Of a stretch of 64,000 bases of DNA, positions 8,929 to 17,742 are shown piece by piece. Positions within the stretch are counted from its first letter, which is position 1. Every line of letters begins with the position of its first letter. Location: NCBI GenBank assembly GCA_958421945.1, contig CATZMZ010000006.1:52010-116009 (forward strand), in the 5' to 3' direction. Origin of the DNA: an uncultured Eubacteriales bacterium (GTDB taxonomy: Bacteria > Bacillota > Clostridia > Christensenellales > Borkfalkiaceae). Both the position numbers and the translations under genes were made by a program. Under the pieces are notes generated by a model. It did no database searches. It worked only from the letters and a program-made list of their open reading frames with translations, and had not been told where the DNA came from.

Positions 8929-10710
8929 ATGTGCGGAATAGTCGGATATAAAGGAAAAGAAATTGAAAAAACGCTTCTTAAAAAGCTTAAAAAGTTAGAA
9001 TATCGCGGATACGATTCTGCCGGGATAGCGGTTGAATGCGATAACGGATTTAATATTTTCAAGGCGAAAGGCGAAATAAAAAATCTCGAAAAGCTTGTTA
9101 AACCGACAAACAACGCAGTTTGCGGTATCGGACATACGCGTTGGGCAACTCACGGCAGACCCGATGAAAACAACGCGCACCCGCATATTTCGTCCGATAA
9201 AAAATGGGTTTTGGTTCATAACGGAATAATAGAAAACCATTCGGAGCTTAAAACTCAACTAATTCGGCAAGGCATGACTTTTTACAGTCAGACGGACAGC
9301 GAAACGATAGCAAAGCTTTTACAGCTTTACGACTGCGAGGATAGGCTTGAAACGCTTATTAAAACCGTTTCATCGCTTAAAGGCAGTTACGCAATCGCAG
9401 CTCTGCGCGAAAACGACGGAATTTTATATTTTGCAAAAAATAAAAGTCCGCTTTTCGTCGCGCTAAACGATAATGAAGCGATGATTGCAAGCGATATTAT
9501 TTGTTTTTACGGGTTTAGCGACGAGTATTTCGTGATAGACGACGGCGAAGTCGGAAAAATAGAGAACGGCGTTTTAACCGTTAAAAACAACCTCGGCGTG
9601 GTGAATAAAAAGGCGCTCAGGTCGGAATATAAAGTCGTTACGGAGGAAAACGAATACGAGCATTTTATGTTAAAGGAAATATTCGAAACGAAAAACACGT
9701 TACAGAATATTTATGAGTACTATTCGGTCGCGGATAACTATAAACAGCTTTCGGCAATCAACGTAAACGATTATAATAAAATAGTTTTCGTCGGGTGCGG
9801 CACGGCGTACCACGCGTGCTTGTTCGGCGCGAAATTTTTAACCGAAAAAACGGGCGCGGATTGTTTTACGTTCGTTGCAAGCGAGTTCAGGTATTCCGAA
9901 CAGCGTCTGGACGAAAAAACCTTGATTTTTCTCGTAAGTCAAAGCGGGGAGACTGCCGACACGCTCGCCGCGCTTGAAATCGCCAAATCAAAGGGTGCGA
10001 AAACCGTCGCCGTGGTAAACGTCGAATACAGCACGCTTGCCGCTAACGCCGACGTTACCGTTCCGATAAAAGCGGGCGTTGAGATTGCGGTCGCTTCCAC
10101 GAAAGCGTACAGTTCGCAGGTAACCGTCCTATATATAATAGCTGCCGTTTTGGGGTCTGCGCTTAACGCTTCGCCCGTTTCACTCGAAGAAATAAAATAT
10201 TTTACGGAAAATTTCGATTTCGGGCAAATTCAACTTTACAGACGGCTTGCGAATGTGTTAAGATATCAAGAGAAGATATTTATGCTTGGCAGGGGCGCGG
10301 ATTATTACACCGCAAACGAGGCAAGTCTTAAAATCAAGGAAACGTGCTATATCAATTCCGACACCTATTACGCGGGGGAGTTAAAGCACGGTTTTCTCGC
10401 ACTGATAGACGATAATACGTACGTCGTGGTGTTCGCCACGGAAAGGCGCGTGTTATCCAAGGTGCTTTGTAACGCGGAGGAGGCGTATTCACGCGGAGCA
10501 AAGCTGATTTTGTTTACCTGCTTCGACGACGTGGATGCGGATTTTATCGATAAATGCGAATACGTCGTTAAAACGGGTTTTACGGGTAGCGGACTTCAAG
10601 CGGTTGCGAATATAGTTCCTTGGCAGCTTATAGCTTACTACACTTCCGTGAATAAGGGCATAAACCCAGACAAGCCGCGCAATCTCGCTAAAAGCGTTAC
10701 GGTCGAATAA
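8929..10710 (+). CDS. glmS: Glutamine--fructose-6-phosphate aminotransferase (isomerizing)
   Basis: Makes glucosamine-6-phosphate from fructose-6-phosphate and glutamine, the first step to UDP-GlcNAc for peptidoglycan. The start at 8929 follows cggagg and gives MCGIVGYKG, placing the glutaminase nucleophile at Cys2; an in-frame ATG at 8902 would bury it and is rejected. The N-terminal Ntn domain shows GIGHTRWATHG. Two SIS domains follow, with VGCGTAYHA at about 288 and SQSGETADTLAA at about 336. The C terminus NLAKSVTVE is typical of GlmS. The length of 593 residues is normal. It is a cytoplasmic homodimer. No glmS ribozyme is seen in the short leader. Confidence 0.96.
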   Translation: MCGIVGYKGKEIEKTLLKKLKKLEYRGYDSAGIAVECDNGFNIFKAKGEIKNLEKLVKPTNNAVCGIGHTRWATHGRPDENNAHPHISSDKKWVLVHNGIIENHSELKTQLIRQGMTFYSQTDSETIAKLLQLYDCEDRLETLIKTVSSLKGSYAIAALRENDGILYFAKNKSPLFVALNDNEAMIASDIICFYGFSDEYFVIDDGEVGKIENGVLTVKNNLGVVNKKALRSEYKVVTEENEYEHFMLKEIFETKNTLQNIYEYYSVADNYKQLSAINVNDYNKIVFVGCGTAYHACLFGAKFLTEKTGADCFTFVASEFRYSEQRLDEKTLIFLVSQSGETADTLAALEIAKSKGAKTVAVVNVEYSTLAANADVTVPIKAGVEIAVASTKAYSSQVTVLYIIAAVLGSALNASPVSLEEIKYFTENFDFGQIQLYRRLANVLRYQEKIFMLGRGADYYTANEASLKIKETCYINSDTYYAGELKHGFLALIDDNTYVVVFATERRVLSKVLCNAEEAYSRGAKLILFTCFDDVDADFIDKCEYVVKTGFTGSGLQAVANIVPWQLIAYYTSVNKGINPDKPRNLAKSVTVE

Positions 10711-10799
10711 TTTTTTCGAAGGGCTGACTTTTCGCGAGTGCTTAATAAATATTTTCTATTAATAAGGCAAAAAAACTTTTAATAACGAATGAGGTAAAT

Positions 10800-12332
10800 A
10801 TGCAAAGACAAACGGTACTCGTTATCGACTTCGGCGGGCAGTATAATCAACTTATCGTCCGCAGGGTCAGAAATCTCAACGTATATGCGGAACTTGTTCC
10901 CGCCGACGTTTCCATCGAAAAAATTAAAAGCTACGACCCCGTAGGTATTATTTTCACGGGAGGGCCGTCGAGCGTGTTCGGCGAGGATTCGCCAAAGGTT
11001 AATAAAGAGATTTTTTCTCTTGGGATACCGCTTCTCGGTATATGTTACGGAATGCAGCTTACAGCGTTCGAGCTGGGCGGCAACGTCGTCCACGCGGACG
11101 TTCGCGAATACGGCAGACAAAAGATTTATTATTCCGACAGCGTGTTGTTTGACGGCGTAAAAAAGGAGAATTTTTGCTGGATGAGCCACACCGACCAGGT
11201 TAGCGAACTTCCCGAGGGTTTTGCCGTTACCGCGCATACGGAGCATTGCAAAATCGCCGCTTACGAGAACGCCGAAAAGAAAATTTACGCGGTGCAGTTC
11301 CATCCCGAAGTCGTTCACACCGTAGACGGAAACTTAATTCTTAAAAATTTCCTGTATAAAGTTTGCGGCGCGAGAGGGGACTGGAAAATGTCCGATTACG
11401 CAGAAGAAAGTATTAAGGCGATTAAGGCGAAAGTAGGGGATAAAAAAGTGCTTTGCGCAATGAGCGGTGGCGTGGACAGCGCGGTCGCGGCAACTCTTTT
11501 ACATAAAGCAGTTGGCGATAATCTTACGTGTATTTTCGTCGACCACGGTTTGCTCCGCAAGAACGAAGCGGCGGAAGTCATGGGCGTATTTAAAGACAAG
11601 ATGGGCATGAAACTTATCAAGGTTGACGCGGGCAAGTATTTTTTAAGAGAGTTGCGCGGCGTTAAAGAGCCTGAAAGAAAACGCAAAATAATAGGGAAAG
11701 CGTTTATCGACGTTTTCAGCGAGGAAGCGAAAAAAATCGGCAAGGTAGATTTTCTCGTTCAGGGTACTATTTATCCGGACGTAATCGAAAGCGGACTCGG
11801 AAAAAGCGCGGTAATCAAAAGCCACCACAACGTGGGCGGTTTGCCGTCGGTCGTTGATTTTAAGGAAATAATAGAGCCGCTTCGTCTGTTGTTTAAAGAC
11901 GAGGTTCGCGCGCTGGGGTTAGAGCTTGGACTTCCCGAAAAAATCGTAATGCGCCAACCGTTCCCCGGACCGGGGCTTGCGATAAGAATACTGGGCAACA
12001 TAACCGAAAAGAAAGTTAAGCTTTTGCAGGACGCCGATTATATATTCAGAGAAGAAATCGCGAAAGCCGGGCTTGACAAGGTTATCTGGCAATATTTCGC
12101 GGTGCTTACGGGTATGCGTTCGGTCGGAGTAATGGGTGACGAAAGAACTTACGATTACACGATAGCTTTGCGCGCCGTAACGAGTATCGACGGAATGACT
12201 GCGGACTGGGCGGATATTCCGCATGACGTTATGTCAACGATTTCTTCGAGAATCGTAAACGAAGTGAAAAACGTCAACAGAGTGGTTTATGACGTAACGA
12301 GCAAACCCCCGGCGACTATTGAATGGGAATAA
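10800..12332 (+). CDS. guaA: GMP synthase (glutamine-hydrolysing)
   Basis: Converts XMP to GMP using glutamine and ATP. The class I amidotransferase domain shows GICYGMQ with nucleophile Cys82 and the VQFHPE motif with His168 and Glu170. The ATP-pyrophosphatase P loop is SGGVDS at 222-227. The C-terminal dimerisation domain includes RQPFPGPGLAIR and ends VTSKPPATIEWE, the canonical GuaA tail. Length is 510 residues, as expected. It lies 89 bp after glmS with gaatgaggtaaat before the ATG. No purine riboswitch can be made out in that gap. A strong terminator follows. Confidence 0.97.
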   Translation: MQRQTVLVIDFGGQYNQLIVRRVRNLNVYAELVPADVSIEKIKSYDPVGIIFTGGPSSVFGEDSPKVNKEIFSLGIPLLGICYGMQLTAFELGGNVVHADVREYGRQKIYYSDSVLFDGVKKENFCWMSHTDQVSELPEGFAVTAHTEHCKIAAYENAEKKIYAVQFHPEVVHTVDGNLILKNFLYKVCGARGDWKMSDYAEESIKAIKAKVGDKKVLCAMSGGVDSAVAATLLHKAVGDNLTCIFVDHGLLRKNEAAEVMGVFKDKMGMKLIKVDAGKYFLRELRGVKEPERKRKIIGKAFIDVFSEEAKKIGKVDFLVQGTIYPDVIESGLGKSAVIKSHHNVGGLPSVVDFKEIIEPLRLLFKDEVRALGLELGLPEKIVMRQPFPGPGLAIRILGNITEKKVKLLQDADYIFREEIAKAGLDKVIWQYFAVLTGMRSVGVMGDERTYDYTIALRAVTSIDGMTADWADIPHDVMSTISSRIVNEVKNVNRVVYDVTSKPPATIEWE

Positions 12333-12353
12333 TATAATTACCTGATAATTTAA

Positions 12354-12390
12354 CGCAGCCTCTGCCGTAATCGGCAGAGGCTGCGTTTTA
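12354..12390 (+). terminator. Terminator after guaA
   Basis: The perfect 14-bp stem cgcagcctctgccg (12354-12367) pairs with 12372-12385 around the loop taat, followed by tttta. Confidence 0.9.
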
Positions 12391-12497
12391 TAAAAAATCA
12401 TATTTGTTATGCGATAAAGCAATTAAAGATGACGGTTAATAAAAATTTTAACGGTTAAAACCGGTGTTTAACGCTGCTTTCAGGCGGTAACACTCGA

Positions 12498-13514
12498 TTA
12501 TACGGGGGAGAAAACGCCAAGCAGAATGATGCCTGCAAACGTCAATATTATGGCAATATAATGTTTGTACGAAAGCTTTTCTTTAAGGAAAATCCTCGAC
12601 CAAATTACCGAAAGCACGCAATACGCCGAAATCATCGGCATGCCCGCGTCGAAATCGGAAAACATAACCGCCATATAAAAAATCTGACCGACGGTTTCGC
12701 AAAGTCCGCCGAGAAGAAGGTTTCTTCTTAATACTTTTGCCTCGCCGTTATCCATTCCGTTTTCCGTACCGTTGCACGTTCCGAAATCGAAAAACTTTTG
12801 TTTTTTGATAAATTTGACGTAAATAAACGCAAATATCGCAAAGCATAACGAAGTGAATTCAAACGCGGTGTTAGAGGCGTACTCGCTCATTTCAAACAAT
12901 TCATATTCGGAAATAATCTGGTCGCCGACAGTGCCTAAAGCGTCCATAACGAGATAAATAACGGGGATAAGTATCGCCCAAATGCTTTTGGTGTACTTAA
13001 AATTCGATTTGTCCTGTCTTGCGAGTTTAATCTCGTCGTTCTCGTAATATTCGACGATGCCGAGCAAGATAATGCCCACGGTAACGAGAATAACGCCCGC
13101 AATAGAGCCGCCGTTAACGGTAGCCCAGCCTGCGATTATGCAAATAACCAGCGCGAGCGAGCCGGAAGAGTTGCAAATGGGCGAAGAAACGGAAAGTTCG
13201 ATATACCTTAACCCTACGTAACCGATTACCATAGCGGCGAGATAAATAAACGCGACGGGCAGATATCTCACGAAATCCATCGGCTTAAAATCGGTATAAA
13301 TAACGCTTAAAAGCCAAGAGGGGATAGCCGTCGTGTCCTTTATAAAGCTGCTGCATATAATGGTAATAACGGCGTGCAAGCCCATAATAACGCCAACTGC
13401 AAAAATTACGTGCCAGTGGCTGTTTTTATCCTTTTGCGACGTGCCGAGCTTGGAGAAAAGGTCAGAACCGCTCCAAGCGAAAAGTGCAATTAAAGCAAAA
13501 ATAAAATATTTCAT
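12498..13514 (-). CDS. EamA/DMT-type membrane transporter
   Basis: A 338-residue, strongly hydrophobic protein with about ten predicted membrane helices, beginning MKYFIFALIALFAWSGSDLF. It has the two-fold arrangement of the drug/metabolite transporter superfamily. The last helices contain GGLCETVGQIFYMA and SVIWSRIFLKEKL, typical of EamA repeats. A charged loop of about 20 residues (YYENDEIKLARQDKSNF) separates the halves. The start follows a good ribosome site (gggagc). The substrate cannot be inferred. It is the downstream gene of a minus-strand pair with the radical SAM activase, 63 bp apart, and may share its promoter. Confidence 0.75.
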   Translation of the reverse strand: MKYFIFALIALFAWSGSDLFSKLGTSQKDKNSHWHVIFAVGVIMGLHAVITIICSSFIKDTTAIPSWLLSVIYTDFKPMDFVRYLPVAFIYLAAMVIGYVGLRYIELSVSSPICNSSGSLALVICIIAGWATVNGGSIAGVILVTVGIILLGIVEYYENDEIKLARQDKSNFKYTKSIWAILIPVIYLVMDALGTVGDQIISEYELFEMSEYASNTAFEFTSLCFAIFAFIYVKFIKKQKFFDFGTCNGTENGMDNGEAKVLRRNLLLGGLCETVGQIFYMAVMFSDFDAGMPMISAYCVLSVIWSRIFLKEKLSYKHYIAIILTFAGIILLGVFSPV

Positions 13515-13577
13515 CTGTAAAGCTCCCTGTAAATTTAAAATTTAATTTAATTTATAAATAATAAAAATAGGGGAGCG

Positions 13578-14285
13578 TCAGCCCGAAAGGTCGTAACCGC
13601 GAAGCTTTGCTGCCTTAACGAAAGGCTTAACAGTGTTAAGCAATACCTCGGCTTTGCTTTGCGGAACTTCCGTAAGGTTTTGCGCCGCGAGGCAGTTTTC
13701 GCCGTTTTTGAACTTTTGTAAAAAATATTTTTTTGCGCCGCACAGCCACTTACCGATTTCAATAAGATTATTTTCCGAGTGAAATTCGTTAATAATAGTG
13801 GTGCGGAACTCGTAATCGGTATTGCCGGACAAAAGGAAATCCACTGTTTTTTCGATTTTTCGGGTATCGAAAGCGTCGTAGCCGATAATTCGCGCGTAAT
13901 TTTTTTTGTCGTTTTTAATGTCGATCGCAAATCTGTCGACAACGCCGTTTTCGGCTAACGTGCGGAGCATATCGGGGTTAGTGCCGTTCGAATCGACTTT
14001 AACGGCAAGCCCAAGCTTTTTAAGTTTTTCGCAAAAAACGGGTAAGTCCGGGTTAAGCGTCGGCTCGCCGCCGGTAACGCAAACGCCCTCGATAACTCCG
14101 CGGCGTTTATTAAGGTAATCGAAAATTTCCTTTTCGTCGATAACCGCGAGAGAAGCGGTGTCGGTAACGAGCGAAGCGTTATGACAAAACGGGCATCTGA
14201 AATTGCAGCCGCCCGTAAATACGGTAGCCGCAACGAATCCGTCGAAATCGACGAGCGATAATTTTTCAAGACCGTGAATAGTCAT
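13578..14285 (-). CDS. Radical SAM activase, anaerobic ribonucleotide reductase activating type (NrdG-like)
   Basis: The start at 14285 (MTIHGLEKLS) gives 235 residues, matching the NrdG2-type family; a longer frame reading upstream has no support. The radical SAM cluster motif is CNFRCPFC, with Cys27, Cys31 and Cys34, preceded by FTGG. VCVTGGEPTLNPDL follows, with the GGEP motif that binds S-adenosylmethionine. Such enzymes install the glycyl radical on class III ribonucleotide reductase under anaerobic conditions. No nrdD gene is in the window, so a different glycyl-radical partner (pyruvate formate-lyase type) remains possible. Confidence 0.82.
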   Translation of the reverse strand: MTIHGLEKLSLVDFDGFVAATVFTGGCNFRCPFCHNASLVTDTASLAVIDEKEIFDYLNKRRGVIEGVCVTGGEPTLNPDLPVFCEKLKKLGLAVKVDSNGTNPDMLRTLAENGVVDRFAIDIKNDKKNYARIIGYDAFDTRKIEKTVDFLLSGNTDYEFRTTIINEFHSENNLIEIGKWLCGAKKYFLQKFKNGENCLAAQNLTEVPQSKAEVLLNTVKPFVKAAKLRGYDLSG

Positions 14286-14324
14286 AGCCGTGCCTTCGCC
14301 TTTTAAACAATTATTAACTAAATT

Positions 14325-14353
14325 ATTATACTTATTAACGAAAAACTTGTCAA
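14325..14353 (-). promoter_or_regulatory. Consensus sigma-A promoter for the activase and transporter genes
   Basis: Read on the minus strand, TTGACA (14353-14348), a 17-base spacer and TATAAT (14330-14325) give a perfect consensus promoter about 40 bp before the start at 14285. Its -35 hexamer shares five bases with the divergent dtd promoter. Confidence 0.8.
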
Positions 14354-14375
14354 ATAATTTGTAATGTGTTATCAT
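14347..14375 (+). promoter_or_regulatory. Sigma-A promoter for dtd
   Basis: TTGTCA (14347-14352), a 17-base spacer and TATCAT (14370-14375) lie 33 bp before the dtd start. The -35 hexamer overlaps that of the divergent minus-strand promoter. Confidence 0.68.
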
Positions 14376-14407
14376 ATATTAGAAAAAATTTCAAGGTATG
14401 AAGGACT

Positions 14408-14845
14408 ATGAAAGGCGTAATACAGCGCGTTTTGGGCGCAAAATTAGAGGTTGACGGCAAGCTTATTTCCGAAATCGGCAAAGGTTACGTTATTTTTCTC
14501 GGCGTGGGCAAGGGCGACGGCAAGGATAACGCGGATTATTTTATAAAAAAGATTCCCCCGCTCCGCATTTTTGAGGACGAAAACGGAAAAATCAATAAAT
14601 CCGTTATCGACGTCGGCGGCGAAATTCTGCTCGTATCGCAGTTTACGCTTTACGCGAACGCGTCGCACGGCAACCGCCCCGATTTTCTTTCCGCGGAAGC
14701 TCCCGAACGGGCTAACGAGCTGTATGCTTACGTTGCCGAGGGGTTAAGAAAGCAAGGGTTAACGGTTAAGCTCGGCGTGTTCGGCGCGGATATGAAAATT
14801 ACGCAGGTAAACGACGGACCGTTTACCGTTATTCTCGAAAAATGA
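14408..14845 (+). CDS. dtd: D-aminoacyl-tRNA deacylase
   Basis: Removes D-amino acids (and glycine mischarged on tRNA-Ala in this family) from tRNA. The 145-residue length and fold match DTD. The first signature is intact, SQFTLYANA at 77-85. The second is NDGPFT at 134-139, where the usual cross-subunit NxGPVT motif has Phe in place of Val; the Gly-Pro pair is kept. GNRPDF at 88-93 is also family-typical. The enzyme is a cytoplasmic homodimer. It is followed after 23 bp by a cation transporter gene and probably co-transcribed with it. Confidence 0.93.
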   Translation: MKGVIQRVLGAKLEVDGKLISEIGKGYVIFLGVGKGDGKDNADYFIKKIPPLRIFEDENGKINKSVIDVGGEILLVSQFTLYANASHGNRPDFLSAEAPERANELYAYVAEGLRKQGLTVKLGVFGADMKITQVNDGPFTVILEK

Positions 14846-14868
14846 TTTTTTTGCACGGGGCGTTTTAA

Positions 14869-16056
14869 ATGTTTGATAAATTCATTAAAACTTTCATAAA
14901 AGACGCGGATTCCGTTTCCGTTCCCGCGGTAAGGCGAGAGTACGGGAAGCTTGTCGGCGTAACGGGTATCGTTCTCAATGCAATTCTCAGTGTTGCGAAA
15001 ATTGTTGCGGGGATTTTAACGGGCGCGATTTCTATTTTATCCGACGGAGTAAACAACCTTTCCGACGCGGGTACTTCGGTCGTATCTCTTTTGGGGTTTA
15101 AGCTTTCGGCGAAAAAACCCGATAAGGAACACCCGTTCGGACACGGAAGATTTGAATATTTTGCAGGATTAACCGTTTCAATCGTTATTCTTGTAGTCGC
15201 GGTTCAGCTGTTTATGGAGTCGTTATCGGATATTATCGGGGGGCATGTTTCAGCGGCGGCGCACGGCACGGTTTTCATCGTAACCGTTTGTATTCTTGTT
15301 TTTTCCATACTTGCTAAATTTTTTCTTGCGGGGCTTAACAGGTACGCGGGCAAAAAGATAGGCTCGGTTGCGTTGGAAGCGACTTTTTTTGACAGCATAT
15401 CCGACTGCGTTTCGACTTTCGTGGTTTTGCTCGCACTTTTCGTTTCGCGTTTGTTGCCCGAAATTCCGTTTGACGCCTACGCCGGCATCGTCGTTTCGAT
15501 ATTTATCGCTTTTACGGGCATAAAATCGCTGAAAGAGATTGCCGACGTTATTTTGGGCAAAGCTCCCGACGCCACGCTCGTAAAAGAAATAGCCGATTAC
15601 GTAAAAAAATTCGATAAACGCGTCGTCGGTGTTCACGATTTAATGCTTCACGATTACGGTCCGGGGCGTAAAATTCTCGTTCTTCACGTGGAAGTGCCTG
15701 CCGAGGGCAACGTTTTGGAACTGCACGATATGATTGACAATATCGAGCGCGGGCTTGAATTGAAATTCAACTGCTTAACCGTTATTCATATGGACCCTGT
15801 CGTAACGACGAGTGAACGCGTAAACGAGCTTAAAGAGCTGTGCAGAAAAATCGTTAAAGAGCTTGACCCCGATTTCGATATTCACGATTTCAGAATGAAC
15901 GAGGGTGAAACGCACGCAAATCTCATTTTCGACGTGCTTATGACGTACGACACAAAACTTTCACCAAAAGAAGTGGAAAGATACGTTTCCGAAAAGCTTT
16001 CTTTATACGACGAAAAACTAACTGCTAAGGTGAAAGCCGAGTATCCGCTTGTTTAG
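14869..16056 (+). CDS. Cation diffusion facilitator family transporter
   Basis: A 395-residue CDF exporter with about six membrane helices in the first 230 residues. Helix 2 carries DGVNNLSDAG (59-68), with the metal-site Asp residues, and EHPFGHGR (87-94) is the conserved loop. The C-terminal third has a long cytoplasmic dimerisation domain with HDLMLHDYGPG and IHMDP motifs. The sequence most resembles the MntE/FieF-like group, so export of Mn2+, Zn2+ or Fe2+ by proton antiport is likely, but the metal is not determined by sequence alone. It is longer than the usual 300 residues because of an extra C-terminal region. Confidence 0.88.
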   Translation: MFDKFIKTFIKDADSVSVPAVRREYGKLVGVTGIVLNAILSVAKIVAGILTGAISILSDGVNNLSDAGTSVVSLLGFKLSAKKPDKEHPFGHGRFEYFAGLTVSIVILVVAVQLFMESLSDIIGGHVSAAAHGTVFIVTVCILVFSILAKFFLAGLNRYAGKKIGSVALEATFFDSISDCVSTFVVLLALFVSRLLPEIPFDAYAGIVVSIFIAFTGIKSLKEIADVILGKAPDATLVKEIADYVKKFDKRVVGVHDLMLHDYGPGRKILVLHVEVPAEGNVLELHDMIDNIERGLELKFNCLTVIHMDPVVTTSERVNELKELCRKIVKELDPDFDIHDFRMNEGETHANLIFDVLMTYDTKLSPKEVERYVSEKLSLYDEKLTAKVKAEYPLV

Positions 16057-16144
16057 GGTATTGTCTCAATCGTGTAAAGCGTGGTAAAGAAATTATCAGA
16101 ATTTTAAAACTTTATAATTTCGACAAAATAATATAAAATTTTAC

Positions 16145-16175
16145 GGCGAAGCGCGTTAGGCGCTTCGCCTTTTTC
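16145..16175 (+). terminator. Terminator between the cation transporter and spoIIIAA
   Basis: The stem ggcgaagcgc (16145-16154) pairs with gcgcttcgcc (16160-16169) around gttag, followed by tttttcgtt. It separates the vegetative dtd unit from the sporulation operon. Only 45 bp remain before spoIIIAA; I could not identify a convincing sigma-E promoter there. Confidence 0.85.
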
Positions 16176-16214
16176 GTTCTTACACAAGTATATGCGAAAT
16201 ATAATATTACTGTT

Positions 16215-17078
16215 ATGGTGCTTGATTTTCTTCCCGCGCGGATAAGAAACGTTATCTATCGCGGAGACTTAAAAGACGTTTACGACGTTCGATTGAGAAC
16301 GGGTTATCCCGTTATCGTAAACAGGCTCGGGAAAGGGTGCTATTTAACCGATAACGGCTTATCTGAAAGCGTTTGCGGAGCAATAAGGTGCGACGAAGCA
16401 ATGATTAAAAGCGTCGTCGGCGCTTTAACCGAGGATTCCGTTTACGCATTTAACGAGCAGATAAAAAACGGATTTCTCGTTTCAAAGGGCGGCGTCAGGG
16501 TAGGTCTTGCGGGCGAGTGCGTGTTCGATTGCGGGAAAATCGTTACGATAAAAAACGTTTCCTCCTTAAATATCAGAATCCCGCACGAGATTAAAAACTG
16601 TTCTGATACGTTATACGAAAAGGCATTGAAAAACGGCTTGTGCAACCTTTTAATCGCGTCGCCGCCGGGTCGAGGGAAAACGACTTTGCTAAAAGATTTA
16701 GTGCGAAAATTTAACGAGTCGGATACGTCCGTTCTCGTAATCGACGAACGCGGCGAATTCGTTACTTGCGGCGGCGCGCATGTGGATTTTGTTAAAAATT
16801 CCGATAAATTATACGCTTTTAATTATGCAGTCAGGTCGCTCTCTCCGAAAATCGTGATTACGGACGAGCTGTGCGGCGAAAACGACTGGCAATGCGTAAA
16901 AAACGCGCGCGACAGCGGCGTAACCGTCTTTGCGAGTTGTCACGCGAGAAGTCTGAACGACGTTAAAAGTAAAAAGGAGTTTAAGGAGGACGTTTTCGAT
17001 TGTTTTGCGATTTTAAGCTCGGACGGGCTTCCCGGTCGAATAGAAAACTTAATAAAAAACGAGCGTGAACTGCTATGA
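16215..17078 (+). CDS. spoIIIAA: Stage III sporulation protein AA (secretion-type ATPase)
   Basis: First gene of the eight-gene spoIIIA operon. SpoIIIAA is the mother-cell ATPase of the channel joining mother cell and forespore, related to type II/IV secretion ATPases. The Walker A motif is SPPGRGKTT at 149-157, Walker B is LVIDERGE at 174-181, and the C-terminal half ends DVFDCFAILSSDGLPGRIENL. The length of 287 residues is slightly short for the family. The ATG at 16215 has no clear ribosome site; a GTG at 16218 is an alternative start. It overlaps spoIIIAB by four bases. Confidence 0.93.
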   Translation: MVLDFLPARIRNVIYRGDLKDVYDVRLRTGYPVIVNRLGKGCYLTDNGLSESVCGAIRCDEAMIKSVVGALTEDSVYAFNEQIKNGFLVSKGGVRVGLAGECVFDCGKIVTIKNVSSLNIRIPHEIKNCSDTLYEKALKNGLCNLLIASPPGRGKTTLLKDLVRKFNESDTSVLVIDERGEFVTCGGAHVDFVKNSDKLYAFNYAVRSLSPKIVITDELCGENDWQCVKNARDSGVTVFASCHARSLNDVKSKKEFKEDVFDCFAILSSDGLPGRIENLIKNERELL

Positions 17079-17536
17079 AATACGTTTTCGGCGCGATTTT
17101 ACTTATCTCGGCTACGTTTGCGGGCAAGCTTTTTTCGCTTAAATATAAGGACAGGCTAACGTTTTACGGCGCGTTTTCGGAATTTAACAAGAAATTCAAG
17201 ACGGCTGTGGGCTTTTCGTTCAGAACGTTAAACGATACGCTTCGTTCGGGCGAACAAAACCCGTTTACGTCGTTGTTTATCCGATATAAAGACGAAAAAG
17301 AAGAGGAACTGAAACGCCCGTCCTTTTTAACGGCGGAAGAATTCTCCTTCGTTTGCGAGTATTTTGAAAACGCGGGATTAAGCGATAAGCCGACGCAGCT
17401 GAATTACCTTAACGGGGCGGAAGAAATCATAAACGAAAAGCTTAAAAAATGCGAGACAGAATATCTAAAATTAAAACCCGCTTGCGTAAAGCTTGGTTTT
17501 TTGTTCGGGCTGATACTGTTTATACTCGTTTTGTGA
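17075..17536 (+). CDS. spoIIIAB: Stage III sporulation protein AB
   Basis: A 153-residue protein whose start overlaps the spoIIIAA stop (atga), implying translational coupling. There is a hydrophobic N-terminal segment (FGAILLISATFAGKLF) and a C-terminal membrane segment (LGFLFGLILFILVL), with a helical middle rich in charged residues, as in SpoIIIAB. The family resembles the GspF-like membrane protein of secretion systems and likely anchors the SpoIIIAA ATPase. Position between AA and AC makes the call firm despite low expected sequence conservation. Confidence 0.9.
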   Translation: MKYVFGAILLISATFAGKLFSLKYKDRLTFYGAFSEFNKKFKTAVGFSFRTLNDTLRSGEQNPFTSLFIRYKDEKEEELKRPSFLTAEEFSFVCEYFENAGLSDKPTQLNYLNGAEEIINEKLKKCETEYLKLKPACVKLGFLFGLILFILVL

Positions 17537-17544
17537 GGGGCGTT

Positions 17545-17742
17545 ATGGATATAGAAATTATTTTTAAAATAGCCGCAATAGGCATTTTAATAACGGTTAT
17601 CACACAGGTTCTTAAAAAAAGCGACAGGGACGATATAGCGACGCTCGCCGCGCTGGCGGGGCTTATCATCGTTTTAACGCTCGTTATAAATATGATAACC
17701 GAACTTTTCGACGCGATAAAAACATTTTTTAATTATTACTGA
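17545..17742 (+). CDS. spoIIIAC: Stage III sporulation protein AC
   Basis: A small membrane protein of 65 residues. The start is placed at the ATG at 17545 after gaggggcg; the same frame is open further upstream but that part lies inside spoIIIAB. Two hydrophobic helices, IIFKIAAIGILITVITQVL and LAALAGLIIVLTLVINMITE, flank a short polar loop KKSDRDD. This is the standard SpoIIIAC arrangement. It would sit in the mother-cell engulfing membrane as part of the SpoIIIA-SpoIIQ channel. Its stop overlaps the spoIIIAD start by one base (tgatg). Confidence 0.92.
   Translation: MDIEIIFKIAAIGILITVITQVLKKSDRDDIATLAALAGLIIVLTLVINMITELFDAIKTFFNYY

Noticed and set aside
8890..8930. glmS ribozyme upstream of glmS
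   Set aside because: The predicted transcript leader is only about 33 bases, and the conserved ribozyme core could not be found there or further upstream.
10711..10799. Purine riboswitch before guaA
   Set aside because: The 89-bp gap is A/T-rich with none of the conserved junction bases of the purine aptamer.
14286..14375. Longer start for the radical SAM activase
   Set aside because: The extra residues would be encoded by the divergent promoter region including its own -10 and -35; homologues begin at the ATG at 14285.
16170..16214. Sigma-E promoter before spoIIIAA
   Set aside because: Expected from biology, but no pair of -35 and -10 elements with the right spacing could be identified, so it is not annotated.
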